From: LMUY01 sp965199555
GTDB lineage: Bacteria > Pseudomonadota > Alphaproteobacteria > Acetobacterales > Acetobacteraceae
Reading direction: 5' to 3'
DNA: 64,000 nucleotides
Assembly: GCA_965199555.1 (NCBI GenBank)
Contig: CBDASJ010000015.1
Location: 248,001 to 312,000, forward strand
Shown: piece after piece, positions 51,036-59,846 of the stretch
How positions within the stretch are numbered: position 1 is the stretch's first letter
Layout of the letters: every line of letters begins with the position of its first letter
The notes under the pieces: model-generated
The model's database searches: none
Told to the model about the DNA's origin: nothing
Seen by the model: only the letters and a program-made list of their open reading frames with translations
Position numbers and translations under genes: made by a program

Positions 51036-51530
51036 ATGGCGCAAGGCGGAGTTCGTCACCCCACCAAGTATGGGCGCTACCTTGAGGAGTTCGTGGTGGG
51101 CGACACCTACGAGCATCGGCCGGGCCGGACCATCACGGAAACCGACAACATAAACTTCTCCCTGGCGACCATGAATTTCCACCCGATGCACTGCGATCGG
51201 GCTTTTGCCGAGAAGAGCGAGTTCAAGCAGCCGTTGGTAAACAGCGGCCTCACCTTGGCTATCGTGCTTGGCATGTCGGTTGCCGATGTCAGCGGCAAGG
51301 CCATTGCCAATCTGGGCTGGAAAGAGATCAACCTGACCGCCCCGGTCTTCCCGGGCGACACGCTCTACGCAGAGTCCGAAGTGCTGGAAACGCGTGAGTC
51401 GAAGTCGCGTCCGACCCAGGGCATCGTCACGGTGAAGACCCGCGCCTTCAACCAGGACGGCACGCCCATCATGGACTTCGTTCGCTCGGCCCTGGTGCCG
51501 AAGCGCGGCCACGGCGTCGGCGACGCGTAG
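51036..51530 (+). CDS. MaoC-family enoyl-CoA hydratase/dehydratase
   Basis: A 164-residue single hot-dog protein. ATG 51036 is favoured by a GGAGG about 6 bases upstream, over in-frame ATGs at 51012 and 51024. The catalytic Asp/His region FHPMHCDRAFA and the TLAIVLGMSVADVSG segment match the MaoC hydratase family, in particular those acting on mesaconyl- or methylmalyl-CoA-type substrates; that finer assignment is inference. The C-terminal LNLTAPV-like strand (INLTAPVFPGDTLYAESEVL) is typical. Followed by an MFS gene 65 bases on. Confidence 0.88.
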   Translation: MAQGGVRHPTKYGRYLEEFVVGDTYEHRPGRTITETDNINFSLATMNFHPMHCDRAFAEKSEFKQPLVNSGLTLAIVLGMSVADVSGKAIANLGWKEINLTAPVFPGDTLYAESEVLETRESKSRPTQGIVTVKTRAFNQDGTPIMDFVRSALVPKRGHGVGDA

Positions 51531-51595
51531 CCGAGCATTTCCGAAGTGACTGAGAACATCGAGCCGAAATTGGCCGATCTGGAGAGGGAACGTCC

Positions 51596-52981
51596 ATGAT
51601 AACACAAGCGGTGAACGCCGGGCCACGCTTGGACCGGTTGCCGATCAGCGGATTTCACTGGCGGATCCTCGGGCTGATCGGCGCTGGCGCCGCGCTCGAC
51701 GCGTTCGACATCTATCTGGCGGCAGGCGTCACCGCGGCGATGCTGAAGGAAGGCTTCTCGACCCTGGCGCAGAACGCCACCTTTCTTTCCGCCACCTTCG
51801 TCGGGATGCTGCTCGGCGCCGGGTTCGCCGGCTGGGTCGGCGACCGATATGGGCGGCGCGCCTCGTACCAATTCAACCTGGCGCTGTTCGGGGTTGCCTC
51901 GCTGGCGGCTTGCTTCGCCCCCAACATCCTGTTGCTGACCGTGTTCCGGTTCCTGATGGGCATCGGACTTGGCGCCGAACTGGTCGTGGCGGCGGGAACG
52001 CTCTGCGAGTTCATCCCGCCGGCCTATCGCGGACGGTGGATTTCCATGCTCGGCATCGTGACGAACTCCGGCCTGTTGATCGCCACCGGCGTCGGCTACC
52101 TGGTCATCCCGAGTTTCGGCTGGCGCTACATGTTCGGCATCGCCGGCGTGGGCGCGCTGGCGGTTTGGTTCATGCGCAAGCGGATGCCGGAATCCCCGCG
52201 CTGGCTGGAGGCGGTCGGCCGTGTCGAAGAAGCCGAAGCCACGTTGGCGGCGATCGAGGCCGATGTCGGCGCCGGGCGGCCGCTGCCGCCGATCTCCCGC
52301 GTCAGTTCGGTCGACCCGGTGCAGGCGCCGTTTGCCGCCCTGTTCCGCCGCGGCATGATCGGGCGCACCGTTGCCGCGTCGCTAACCTGCATGGCGGTGA
52401 ACATGTCAGTTTACGGCTTTGTCGCCTGGCTGCCGACGTTCCTGGTCAAGCAGGGTATGACCATCGTGCAGTCGCTCGGGTTCACCACGCTCATGGCTTG
52501 CGGCAGCGTGGCCGGCGCGTTGGTTGGCATGGCGGTGGGGGACCGCGTATCCCGTCAGTGGTCGCTTGTCGGCACCTGCGTCGTCATCATCGCGCTGGGG
52601 GCCGTCTACCCCTCGTTGCGTGACCCGGCGGCCATCACCGTGATCGGGTTCCTGCTCGTGACCAGCATCTATACGCTGGTGACGCTGGGCCTGTATGCCT
52701 ACATTCCCGAGCTGTTTCCGACATCGCTGCGGCTACGCGGCACCGGGGTTTCCGGCGTCTTTGGGCGGGGCACCTCGATCGCGACACCGTTCCTCACCAT
52801 ATGGCTGTTCGAGCATTTCGGCCTGCAAGGCGTGCTTGGCATGGTGTCGATCATGTTGCTCGCCTTGATCGCCGCCATTGCCATCCTGCGCATCGAGACC
52901 GGCGGCATTTCGCTGGACGAGACCACCGGCGACGCCGTGGGGCTTGCCAATGCAAGCCCGGCCGTCGTGCCGCACATCTGA
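51596..52981 (+). CDS. MFS transporter (sugar-porter/aromatic-acid type)
   Basis: A 461-residue 12-helix MFS carrier. Loop 2-3 has GWVGDRYGRRASYQFNL and helix 4-5 has RFLMGIGLGAELVVAAGTLCEFIPPAYRGRW. PESPRWL after helix 6 and PELFPTSLRLRGTG in the second half are typical of the SP/AAHS/SV2-like group. It is a close paralogue of the carrier at 59847-61238: both begin RLDRLPIS-FHWR and share the whole helix 4-5 segment. Probably imports the acid metabolised by the acyl-CoA enzymes downstream. Confidence 0.92.
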   Translation: MITQAVNAGPRLDRLPISGFHWRILGLIGAGAALDAFDIYLAAGVTAAMLKEGFSTLAQNATFLSATFVGMLLGAGFAGWVGDRYGRRASYQFNLALFGVASLAACFAPNILLLTVFRFLMGIGLGAELVVAAGTLCEFIPPAYRGRWISMLGIVTNSGLLIATGVGYLVIPSFGWRYMFGIAGVGALAVWFMRKRMPESPRWLEAVGRVEEAEATLAAIEADVGAGRPLPPISRVSSVDPVQAPFAALFRRGMIGRTVAASLTCMAVNMSVYGFVAWLPTFLVKQGMTIVQSLGFTTLMACGSVAGALVGMAVGDRVSRQWSLVGTCVVIIALGAVYPSLRDPAAITVIGFLLVTSIYTLVTLGLYAYIPELFPTSLRLRGTGVSGVFGRGTSIATPFLTIWLFEHFGLQGVLGMVSIMLLALIAAIAILRIETGGISLDETTGDAVGLANASPAVVPHI

Positions 52982-53006
52982 CCTGAACAACGAAGGGCAC
53001 ACCCTC

Positions 53007-54176
53007 ATGGACATGATCGCTCCCAACGCCAACCTGCTCGACGACGAGGCCCTCATCCTCGATTCAGTTGACCGCTTCCTCGAAGTGGACGTGAAGCCCT
53101 ACGTTCACGCGTTGGAAGCGGCGGACGAGTATCCGACCGAAATCGTCGAGAAGATGAAGGAGCTTGGCCTGTTCGGCTGCCTGATCAAGCCGGAGTACGG
53201 CGGGCTCGGTCTATCGACGCTGACCTACGCCAAGATCATCGAGCGTATTTCGACGGTGTGGATGTCCGTGTCCGGGATCATCAACTCCCACCTGATCATG
53301 GCCATGGCGGTGCAGCGCTATGGCACGGAGGCGCAGAAGCAAGCCTATCTGCCGCTGTTCGCCACGGGCGAGAAGCGCGGCGGCATCGCATTGACCGAGC
53401 CGGATTGCGGCACGGATCTGCAGGCGATCCGCACCCGCGCCGTGCGCGACGGCGACCATTACGTCATCAATGGCGCCAAGACCTGGATCACCAACAGCAT
53501 GTACGGCAACACCGTGGCACTGCTGGTCAAGACCGACCCGGCGGCGCAGCCGCGCCACAAGGGCATGACCCTGCTGATCGCGGAAAAGGGTCCCGGCTTC
53601 AATGTCAGCCGCAAATTGCCCAAGCTCGGCTACAAGGGCATCGACACTTGCGAGCTGACCTTCGAGGACTACCGCGTGCCGGTCCATCTGGTGATCGGCG
53701 GACAGGAAGGCCGTGGGTTGCAACAGATCCTGGGTGGGTTGGAGCTGGGCCGCATCAACGTCGCCGCGCGCGGCGTCGGCGTGGCGCAGGCGGCGCTCAG
53801 CGAATCGATCAGCTATTCCCAAATCCGCAAGACGTTCGGCAAGCCGATCTGCGAACACCAGGCGATCCAGCTCAAGCTGGGCGAGATGGCGACACGGGTC
53901 GAGGCCGGGCGGCTGCTGACATACCGCGCCGCCGAGGCGTTCGACCGGGGCGAGCGCTGCGACATGGAAGCGGGCATGGCGAAGTACTTCTCCACCGAAG
54001 CCGCGGTGGAGAACGCCACGGAAGCCATGCGCATCCATGGCGGCTATGGCTATTCCAAGGAATACAACATCGAACGGCTGTATCGCGATGCGCCCCTGCT
54101 GGTGATCGGCGAGGGCACCAACGAGATGCAGCGCATCATCATCGCCAAGCAATTGATCGAAAGGAACAAGGCGTGA
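53007..54176 (+). CDS. Acyl-CoA dehydrogenase
   Basis: A 389-residue FAD enzyme of the ACAD family. FAD/substrate motifs: IALTEPDCGTDLQAIRT (a variant of the usual TEPxAGSD), GAKTWITNSMYGN, and the C-terminal IHGGYGYSKEYNIERLYRDA. The catalytic base is the Glu in VIGEGTNEMQR. Start ATG 53007, with AAGGG about 8 bases upstream; ATG 53013 is an alternative. Its stop overlaps the following CoA-transferase GTG, so the two act together: CoA transfer to an acid, then alpha-beta dehydrogenation. Confidence 0.94.
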   Translation: MDMIAPNANLLDDEALILDSVDRFLEVDVKPYVHALEAADEYPTEIVEKMKELGLFGCLIKPEYGGLGLSTLTYAKIIERISTVWMSVSGIINSHLIMAMAVQRYGTEAQKQAYLPLFATGEKRGGIALTEPDCGTDLQAIRTRAVRDGDHYVINGAKTWITNSMYGNTVALLVKTDPAAQPRHKGMTLLIAEKGPGFNVSRKLPKLGYKGIDTCELTFEDYRVPVHLVIGGQEGRGLQQILGGLELGRINVAARGVGVAQAALSESISYSQIRKTFGKPICEHQAIQLKLGEMATRVEAGRLLTYRAAEAFDRGERCDMEAGMAKYFSTEAAVENATEAMRIHGGYGYSKEYNIERLYRDAPLLVIGEGTNEMQRIIIAKQLIERNKA

Positions 54177-55369
54177 GTGGGCAGCCACTCGCCGGGCTGA
54201 AAATCCTTTCTATCGAGCAATACGGCGCCGGTCCGTTCGGCACACAGCAACTGGCCGACCTTGGTGCCGAAATCATCAAGGTCGAAAACCACCGGGATGG
54301 CGGCGACATCGGCCGCCATGTCGGGCCGCATTTCTTCGGACCCGGCGACAGCCACTTCTTCGAGGCGTTCAACCGCAACAAGCGCTCGGTCGCGCTCGAC
54401 CTGAAGGCGCCGGACGCACGCGAGGTTCTGCTAGCGCTTGTCGGGGAGGTCGACGCGGTGTTCAACAACCTGCGCGGCGACCTGCCTGCCAAGCTCGGGC
54501 TCGATTACGCGGCATTGGGTGAGGCCAACCCGAAGATCGTGTGCGTCCACCTCTCGGCCTATGGCCGGGAGGGCTCGCGCGCCTCCTGGCCGGGCTACGA
54601 TTACCTGATGCAGTCGGAGGCCGGGTTCCTGTCGCTGACCGGGGAGCCGAACGGCCCGCCAGCGCGGTTCGGCCTGTCCGTGGTCGACTACATGACCGGA
54701 ACGACCGCCGCCATGGCGTTGCTGGCCGGCGTGCTCGATGCGCGAACCACGGGGCGCGGTCGCGACTACGACGTCTGCCTTTACGACGTCGCGCTGACCA
54801 ACCTCGCCTATGTCGGCACATGGTACCTCAACGGGGGCGCTGACACGACGCGGCAGCCGCGCTCGGGCCACCCCTCGCTTACCCCGAGCCAGCTTTACCG
54901 GACGGCGGATGGCTGGCTGTTCGTCATGTGCCAGAAGGAGAAGTTCTGGCAGAGCTTTGCCACCCTGGTCGGTCATCCCGAATGGATCGCCGACCCGGAC
55001 TTCGCAGATTTCGCCGCGCGCCTGCGCAATCGGGAGCGGCTGAACGAGACGATCGATCGTGCGCTGTCGGCCCGCACCACGGCGGATTGGGTCGCAACGC
55101 TTGGCGGCCAGGTGCCGGTCGCCCCCGTTTTCGACGTCGCCGGCGCGCTGGACGCGCCGTTCGCGCAAGAGCGCGAGCGCGTCGTGGCGTTCGACCATCC
55201 GGAGCACGGTCCGATCCGCGGAATCGCCGGCGCGGTGCGTGCTGCGGGCGCTGCGCTGCCCACCCAGGCCGCACCGACGCTCGGCGCGGACACGGATGCG
55301 GTGCTGCGCGCCGCCGGCCTCAGCGACGACCGGATCAGGCAGCTACGCGAGCAACGCGTGGTGGCGTAA
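54173..55369 (+). CDS. CaiB/BaiF family class III CoA-transferase
   Basis: A 398-residue formyl-CoA-transferase-fold enzyme. Features: LKILSIEQYGAGPFGTQQLADLGAEIIKVE, NRNKRSVALDLKAPDAR, and the catalytic Asp in LSVVDYMTGTTAAMALL. The GTG start overlaps the acyl-CoA dehydrogenase stop (GTGA), with AAAGGAA upstream. It should move CoA from a thioester such as succinyl-CoA to the acid that the coupled dehydrogenase uses. Complete length. Confidence 0.93.
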   Translation: MSGQPLAGLKILSIEQYGAGPFGTQQLADLGAEIIKVENHRDGGDIGRHVGPHFFGPGDSHFFEAFNRNKRSVALDLKAPDAREVLLALVGEVDAVFNNLRGDLPAKLGLDYAALGEANPKIVCVHLSAYGREGSRASWPGYDYLMQSEAGFLSLTGEPNGPPARFGLSVVDYMTGTTAAMALLAGVLDARTTGRGRDYDVCLYDVALTNLAYVGTWYLNGGADTTRQPRSGHPSLTPSQLYRTADGWLFVMCQKEKFWQSFATLVGHPEWIADPDFADFAARLRNRERLNETIDRALSARTTADWVATLGGQVPVAPVFDVAGALDAPFAQERERVVAFDHPEHGPIRGIAGAVRAAGAALPTQAAPTLGADTDAVLRAAGLSDDRIRQLREQRVVA

Positions 55370-55416
55370 AGCTGGATGGCGGGCACCTGCCCGATCTCCG
55401 ACCCGAGTTCGCCGCC

Positions 55417-56175
55417 ATGACCCTGGACGCCAGCCAGCCGCTCTACCTGCAAATCGCCCGGACGCTGATCGGCGAGATCGAGGCGGGCCGCTACGCCGTG
55501 GGTGAGCTGATGCCCACGGAGCACGAGCTCTGCAAGCAGTTCGGCGCCAGCCGCTTCACGGTTCGCGAGGCCACCAAGCGGCTGGTGGAGCTGGGGCTGA
55601 TCAGCCGCCAGGCCGGAGTCGGCACCCGGGTGCTTAGCACGCAATCGCGCACCGGCTATCGGCAGGTCATGCAGGGGATGGCCGACCTGCAGCAATATTC
55701 GGCCGACACCGCGCTCGAGATCACCGACGTCGAGATGATGAAGGTCGACGGGGCGCTGGCACCCTTTGTGAAGGCGCCGGTCGGGCAGGCTTGGCTGCAT
55801 TTGCGGGGTGTGCGCCGCTTCGCGTCCGGCGACGCCACGCCCATCTGCTTGGTTGAGATTTACCTCCACCCTACGTTCCGGACGATCGATCAGCTCGGCG
55901 GCCGCGCGACCGTCCCGGTCTACAAGCGCATCGAGCAGCAATTCGGCGAAACCATCGTCGAGGTGCAGCAGCAAATCCGGGCCGTGGCGCTGTCGCGCAA
56001 GCAGGCGGCGGCGTTGGGCGCCCGGCCCGACAGTCCGGCGCTTTGGGTGTGCCGCTCCTACCTCAACCGGCGCGGCCTGGTGGTCGAGGTAGCGATGAGC
56101 ACGCATCCGGAAGACCGGTTCAGTTACTCGCAAACCTTCCGCCGTGACGGTCGGGGCGGCGGCAAAGAGGTGTAA
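55417..56175 (+). CDS. GntR-family transcriptional regulator, UTRA (HutC) subfamily
   Basis: A 252-residue regulator. The N-terminal winged helix (about 10-75) has LYLQIARTLIGEIEAGRYAVGELMPTEHELCKQFGASRFTVREAT. The UTRA effector domain (about 95-240) includes WLHLRGVRRFASGDATPICLVEIYLHP and ends FSYSQTFRRD. It lies within the catabolic run, 48 bases after the CoA-transferase and 5 bases before the CitE-like gene, so it probably controls this set in response to a pathway intermediate. Confidence 0.92.
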   Translation: MTLDASQPLYLQIARTLIGEIEAGRYAVGELMPTEHELCKQFGASRFTVREATKRLVELGLISRQAGVGTRVLSTQSRTGYRQVMQGMADLQQYSADTALEITDVEMMKVDGALAPFVKAPVGQAWLHLRGVRRFASGDATPICLVEIYLHPTFRTIDQLGGRATVPVYKRIEQQFGETIVEVQQQIRAVALSRKQAAALGARPDSPALWVCRSYLNRRGLVVEVAMSTHPEDRFSYSQTFRRDGRGGGKEV

Positions 56176-56180
56176 GGCGC

Positions 56181-56984
56181 ATGCAAGCTGAACGCAGCTA
56201 CTTGTTCTGTCCCGGCGACCGCCCCGAGCGGTTCGGCAAAGCGCTGGCAAGCGGCGCGGACCGGGTCGTGCTCGACCTGGAGGATGCCGTGCTTCCGGAC
56301 GCGAAGGCAGCGGCACGGGACGGCATCGTGGATTGGCTGCGCGCGGGGGAAACGCCGGTGATGGTCCGGGTCAACGCGGCAGGAACGCCGTGGCATGCGG
56401 ACGACGTCGCGGCGCTGGCCGGTTTGCCAGGGCTGGCCGGGGTGATGCTGCCCAAGGCCGAAGACCCGGCGACCCTTGAAGCCTTGCGCGAACGGATCGG
56501 TGACGGGCCGGCGCTGCTCGCGCTGGTGGAAACCGCGCGGGGCGTCGCGGATTTGCGCCGGGTTGCCTCGGTGCCGGGGCTGCACCGGATTGCCTTCGGC
56601 TCCGTGGATTTCTGCACGGAAACGGCGATTCGCGGTTACGGGGCCGAGCTGGACTTCGTGCGCGGACAAATGGTGCTGGAATCGTGCCTGGCCGGCCTGG
56701 CCGCGCCGGTCGAGGGTGTCACCATGGAGGTGAAGCGGGACGACATCCTGCGCGAAGACGTCGCACGGGCCCGCCGCTTCGGCTTCGGGGCGAAACTCTG
56801 CATCCACCCGAGCCAGGTGGCGGGCGTGAACGCCGGCTTCTCCCCGAGCGAGGGCGAGATTGCCTGGGCCCGCCGGGTGGTGGCCGCCTGCGAGGCCGGG
56901 GCAGGGGCCATCGTCGTGGACGGCAAGCTGGTGGACCGTCCGGTGCGCTTGCAGGCGGAGGCGATCCTCCAACACGTGGCATGA
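56181..56984 (+). CDS. CitE/HpcH-family CoA lyase
   Basis: A 267-residue TIM-barrel aldolase of the citrate lyase beta family. Key parts: SYLFCPGDRPERFGKAL, metal and CoA site VVLDLEDAVLPDAK, MVRVNAAGTPWHADD, LLALVETARGV with the metal-binding Glu, IAFGSVDFC, and KLCIHPSQV. Relatives cleave malyl-, citramalyl- or methylmalyl-CoA. With a MaoC hydratase and CoA-transferases nearby, a (methyl)malyl- or citramalyl-CoA cleavage step is plausible. Its stop overlaps the next gene by ATGA. Confidence 0.92.
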   Translation: MQAERSYLFCPGDRPERFGKALASGADRVVLDLEDAVLPDAKAAARDGIVDWLRAGETPVMVRVNAAGTPWHADDVAALAGLPGLAGVMLPKAEDPATLEALRERIGDGPALLALVETARGVADLRRVASVPGLHRIAFGSVDFCTETAIRGYGAELDFVRGQMVLESCLAGLAAPVEGVTMEVKRDDILREDVARARRFGFGAKLCIHPSQVAGVNAGFSPSEGEIAWARRVVAACEAGAGAIVVDGKLVDRPVRLQAEAILQHVA

Positions 56985-57670
56985 CGGCGCCGCGCACGAC
57001 GATGACGGTGCTGGAGGAGGCGTTCGCGCCTTTGCCGGGCCGCCACATCCTGGACATCGGCTGCGGCCCAGGGGCGCTCGCCCGCGCCCTGATGAAACTG
57101 GATGCCCGCGTGACAGGCGTCGACCCGTCTGCCGCCGCGATCGCGGCCGCGCGGGAAGCGGCTCCGAGTGCCACGTTCGAGGTGGCGGACGGCGCCGACC
57201 TTCCCTTTGGGGCCGGTGCGTTCGACGGCGCCGTGTTCCTCAACTCCCTCCACCACGTGCCGGCTGTGTCGATGCGCGCCGCCTTGCGCGAAGCGGCGCG
57301 CGTGACCGGTTCGGGCCGCACGGTCGTGGTGGTGGAACCCTTAGCCGAAGGCAGCTTCTTCGAGGTCGTGCGCGCCGTGGAGGATGAAACGGCGGTGCGG
57401 CGGCAAGCGGCTGCCGCCATCGCCGAACTCGCGACGGGCGATTTGTTCGAGGTTGCGGCGGACGAGCGCTACACGCGGCGCGAACGCTACCGCTCGCTCG
57501 ACGAGTTGCTCGACCGCCTGGTCAGCGCCGACCCGACCCGCAAGGCGCTGATCCCCGGCGTGCGGCCCGCCGTGGCAGCGGCGTTCAACGATTTGGGCGA
57601 GAGCGATTCCTCGGGCAGCTACTGGTTCGAGCAGCCGATGCGGGCCGTCACGCTGCGCGTCCGGAGCTGA
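56981..57670 (+). CDS. Class I SAM-dependent methyltransferase
   Basis: A 229-residue methyltransferase. Motif I HILDIGCGPGALARAL, a VTGVDPSAAAI acidic loop, DGADLPFGAGAFDGAVFLNSLHHV (motifs II-III region) and REAARVTGSGRTVVVVEP are typical of the UbiE/Methyltransf_11 type. ATG 56981 overlaps the CitE-like stop. The 3' end overlaps the convergent HMG-CoA-lyase-like gene by 23 bases. Substrate unknown; coupling to a CoA lyase is unusual. Confidence 0.87.
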   Translation: MTAPRTTMTVLEEAFAPLPGRHILDIGCGPGALARALMKLDARVTGVDPSAAAIAAAREAAPSATFEVADGADLPFGAGAFDGAVFLNSLHHVPAVSMRAALREAARVTGSGRTVVVVEPLAEGSFFEVVRAVEDETAVRRQAAAAIAELATGDLFEVAADERYTRRERYRSLDELLDRLVSADPTRKALIPGVRPAVAAAFNDLGESDSSGSYWFEQPMRAVTLRVRS

Positions 57671-58577
57671 GCGCCGCGGGAAAGCCGGCTTTGCCGAGCT
57701 GGCCCGGCACCGGATGACCCAGGCGTTCCTCCAGCCATTCCTCGAGGGCTGCAACGGCCGGCCCGTCGACGCCGCTCGCCACACCGAGGCCGTCCAGCAG
57801 GTAGACGAGGTCCTCCGTCGCGATGTTGCCGGTGGCGCGCGGGGCAAACGGGCAGCCGCCAACCCCGCCGACGCTGGCATCCAGCACGCGGACGCCGGCC
57901 AGCAGCGCCGCATAGGCGTTGGCGTACCCGGTGTTGCGCGTGTTGTGGAAATGCGCCCGCAGGGTCAACTCCGGCGCCATCGCGCGCAGGCGGCCGAACA
58001 GGTCCAGGACCTGGCTTGGCACGCCGACGCCGATCGTGTCGGCCAGCGCGATCTCGTCCGGCCCGTCCGCCATGACCTCCCGGGCCAAGGCGGCCACGGT
58101 GTCCGGCGCGACCGGCCCCTCGAACGGGCAGCCGAACGCGGCCGCGATCGTCACTGTGACCCGCCGCCCGGCCGCGCGGGCGATGCCTACGACCCGCCGC
58201 CAATCCGCCAAGGTGTCTTCGACCGAGCGGCCCTGATTGCGGCGGCTGAACGTCTCGGACGCGACGACCACGTAGCCGAGCTCGTCGCATCCGGCGGCGA
58301 CCGCCCGTTCCGCCCCACGCGGGTTGAGCACCAGCCCGGCATAGGTCACGCCGCGGTCGCGCGGCACCGCGGCCATGACGGCTTCGGCGTCCGCCATCTG
58401 GGGCACCTTGGCCGGGTTGACGAAGCTGGTCGCCTCGATCCGCGTCAGTCCCGCCTCGACCAGCCGGCGGATCAGCAGGATCTTGTCCTCGGTCGGAACG
58501 ATCTGCTTCTCGTTCTGCAATCCGTCGCGCGCGCCGACCTCGAGGATCGCGACGCGGTCCGGGAGTGCGCTCGTCAT
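57648..58577 (-). CDS. Hydroxymethylglutaryl-CoA lyase family enzyme
   Basis: A 309-residue DRE-TIM aldolase. It starts ILEVGARDGLQNEKQIVPT, the standard HMG-CoA lyase motif with the catalytic Arg-Asp pair. IEATSFVNPAKVPQMADA, LTLRAHFHNTRNTGYANAYAAL (metal-binding HxH) and the Cys loop GGVGGCPFAPRATGN follow, ending with the EDLVYLLDGLG segment. The HFHNTRNTG variant, rather than HxHDTYG, suggests a non-leucine substrate related to HMG-CoA. Its start overlaps the CoA-transferase stop (ATGA). Confidence 0.92.
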   Translation of the reverse strand: MTSALPDRVAILEVGARDGLQNEKQIVPTEDKILLIRRLVEAGLTRIEATSFVNPAKVPQMADAEAVMAAVPRDRGVTYAGLVLNPRGAERAVAAGCDELGYVVVASETFSRRNQGRSVEDTLADWRRVVGIARAAGRRVTVTIAAAFGCPFEGPVAPDTVAALAREVMADGPDEIALADTIGVGVPSQVLDLFGRLRAMAPELTLRAHFHNTRNTGYANAYAALLAGVRVLDASVGGVGGCPFAPRATGNIATEDLVYLLDGLGVASGVDGPAVAALEEWLEERLGHPVPGQLGKAGFPAALSSGRAA

Positions 58578-59812
58578 TCGGCGGCGGCCGGCGCGCAGTG
58601 GCCGATCACGCCTGCCGCCGCCAGCGCCTCGAGCTTCGCGGTGTCGAGGCCGAGCAGGTCGCGGAATATTTCCGCATTGTGCTGGCCCAGCGCCGGCCCC
58701 GGCGTCGCGACCCGGCCGGGCGTGTCGGACAGGCGCGGGGCGACGTTCTGCATCTTCAGCGTGCCGAGCCGCGGATGCAGCACATCGACGATCGTCTGCC
58801 GCGCCTTGAAATGCGCATCCTCCAGCATCTCCGGCGCGCGATAGATGTCGCCGCGCGGCACCCCGGCCTCGTCCAGAACGCGGCCCAGCTCCTCCCGGCC
58901 CAGTGTGATCGTCCAGTCGGCGATCAGCGCGTCGAGTTCCGCCTGGTTCTGGCCGCGGGCGGTGTGGGTGGCATAGCGCGGGTCGCTGGCGAGTTCGGGC
59001 TGGCCCATCACCTCGGCCAGCCGCTTGAACACGCTGTCCATGTTGCCCGCGATGATGACGTAGATGCCGTCCTTGGTCGGGTAGACGTTGGACGGGGCGA
59101 TGCGCGGCAGGATCGCGCCAGTGCGCTCCCGGATGTAGCCCACCTTGTCGTATTCGGTGACCAGCGACTCCATGACGGCGAGCACGGCCTCGTAGATCGC
59201 ACTGTCGACCACCTGGCCACGGCCGGTGCGCTCGCGTGCGTGCAGCGCCATCATGCCGCCCAGGCAGGCGAACGTCGCCGCCAGCGTATCACCGATCGAA
59301 ATGCCGCTGCGCGAGGGCGGTGTGGAAGGATCGCCCACGACGTAGCGCATGCCGCCCATCGCCTCCCCGACCGAGCCGTAACCGGCCTTGTGTGCATAGG
59401 GGCCGGTTTGGCCGAAGCCGGACACCCGGATCATGATCAGCCGCGGGTTGATGGCCGACAGCGCGTCGAAGCCAAGGCCCCATTTCTCCATCGTGCCGGG
59501 CCGGAAATTTTCCAGCAGGATGTCGCTTTCGGCCACCATTCGGCGCACCAGCGCCTGCCCTTCGGCCTGCCGCAGGTCGATCTCCACGGATTTCTTGTTG
59601 CGGCCCACGACCGGCCACCACAAGCCCACGCCATCCGACTTCTGCCCCCATTCACGCATCGGGTCGCCGATGCCCGGCGCCTCGACCTTGATCACCTCGG
59701 CGCCGAAATCGGCCAGCAACTGCCCGCAGAACGGTCCTGCAAGGAGCTGCCCCATCTCGATAACGCGGAGATCGGCGACCGGGCCAGACCCTGGGACGAC
59801 CGGCTTTGCCAT
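58574..59812 (-). CDS. CaiB/BaiF family class III CoA-transferase
   Basis: A 412-residue CoA-transferase. Signature segments are LRVIEMGQLLAGPFCGQLLADFGAEVIKVE, GRNKKSVEIDLRQAEG, ENFRPGTMEKWGL and the catalytic Asp in ISIGDTLAATFACLGG. It is coupled to the HMG-CoA-lyase-like gene (4-base overlap), so it likely makes the CoA thioester that the lyase splits. This pairing is common in acid-catabolic clusters, for example (S)-citramalate or dicarboxylate use; substrate not determined. Confidence 0.94.
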   Translation of the reverse strand: MAKPVVPGSGPVADLRVIEMGQLLAGPFCGQLLADFGAEVIKVEAPGIGDPMREWGQKSDGVGLWWPVVGRNKKSVEIDLRQAEGQALVRRMVAESDILLENFRPGTMEKWGLGFDALSAINPRLIMIRVSGFGQTGPYAHKAGYGSVGEAMGGMRYVVGDPSTPPSRSGISIGDTLAATFACLGGMMALHARERTGRGQVVDSAIYEAVLAVMESLVTEYDKVGYIRERTGAILPRIAPSNVYPTKDGIYVIIAGNMDSVFKRLAEVMGQPELASDPRYATHTARGQNQAELDALIADWTITLGREELGRVLDEAGVPRGDIYRAPEMLEDAHFKARQTIVDVLHPRLGTLKMQNVAPRLSDTPGRVATPGPALGQHNAEIFRDLLGLDTAKLEALAAAGVIGHCAPAAAE

Positions 59813-59846
59813 GCTTTCCTACCCTCTTCCTATTGCGCCCGGCCGG

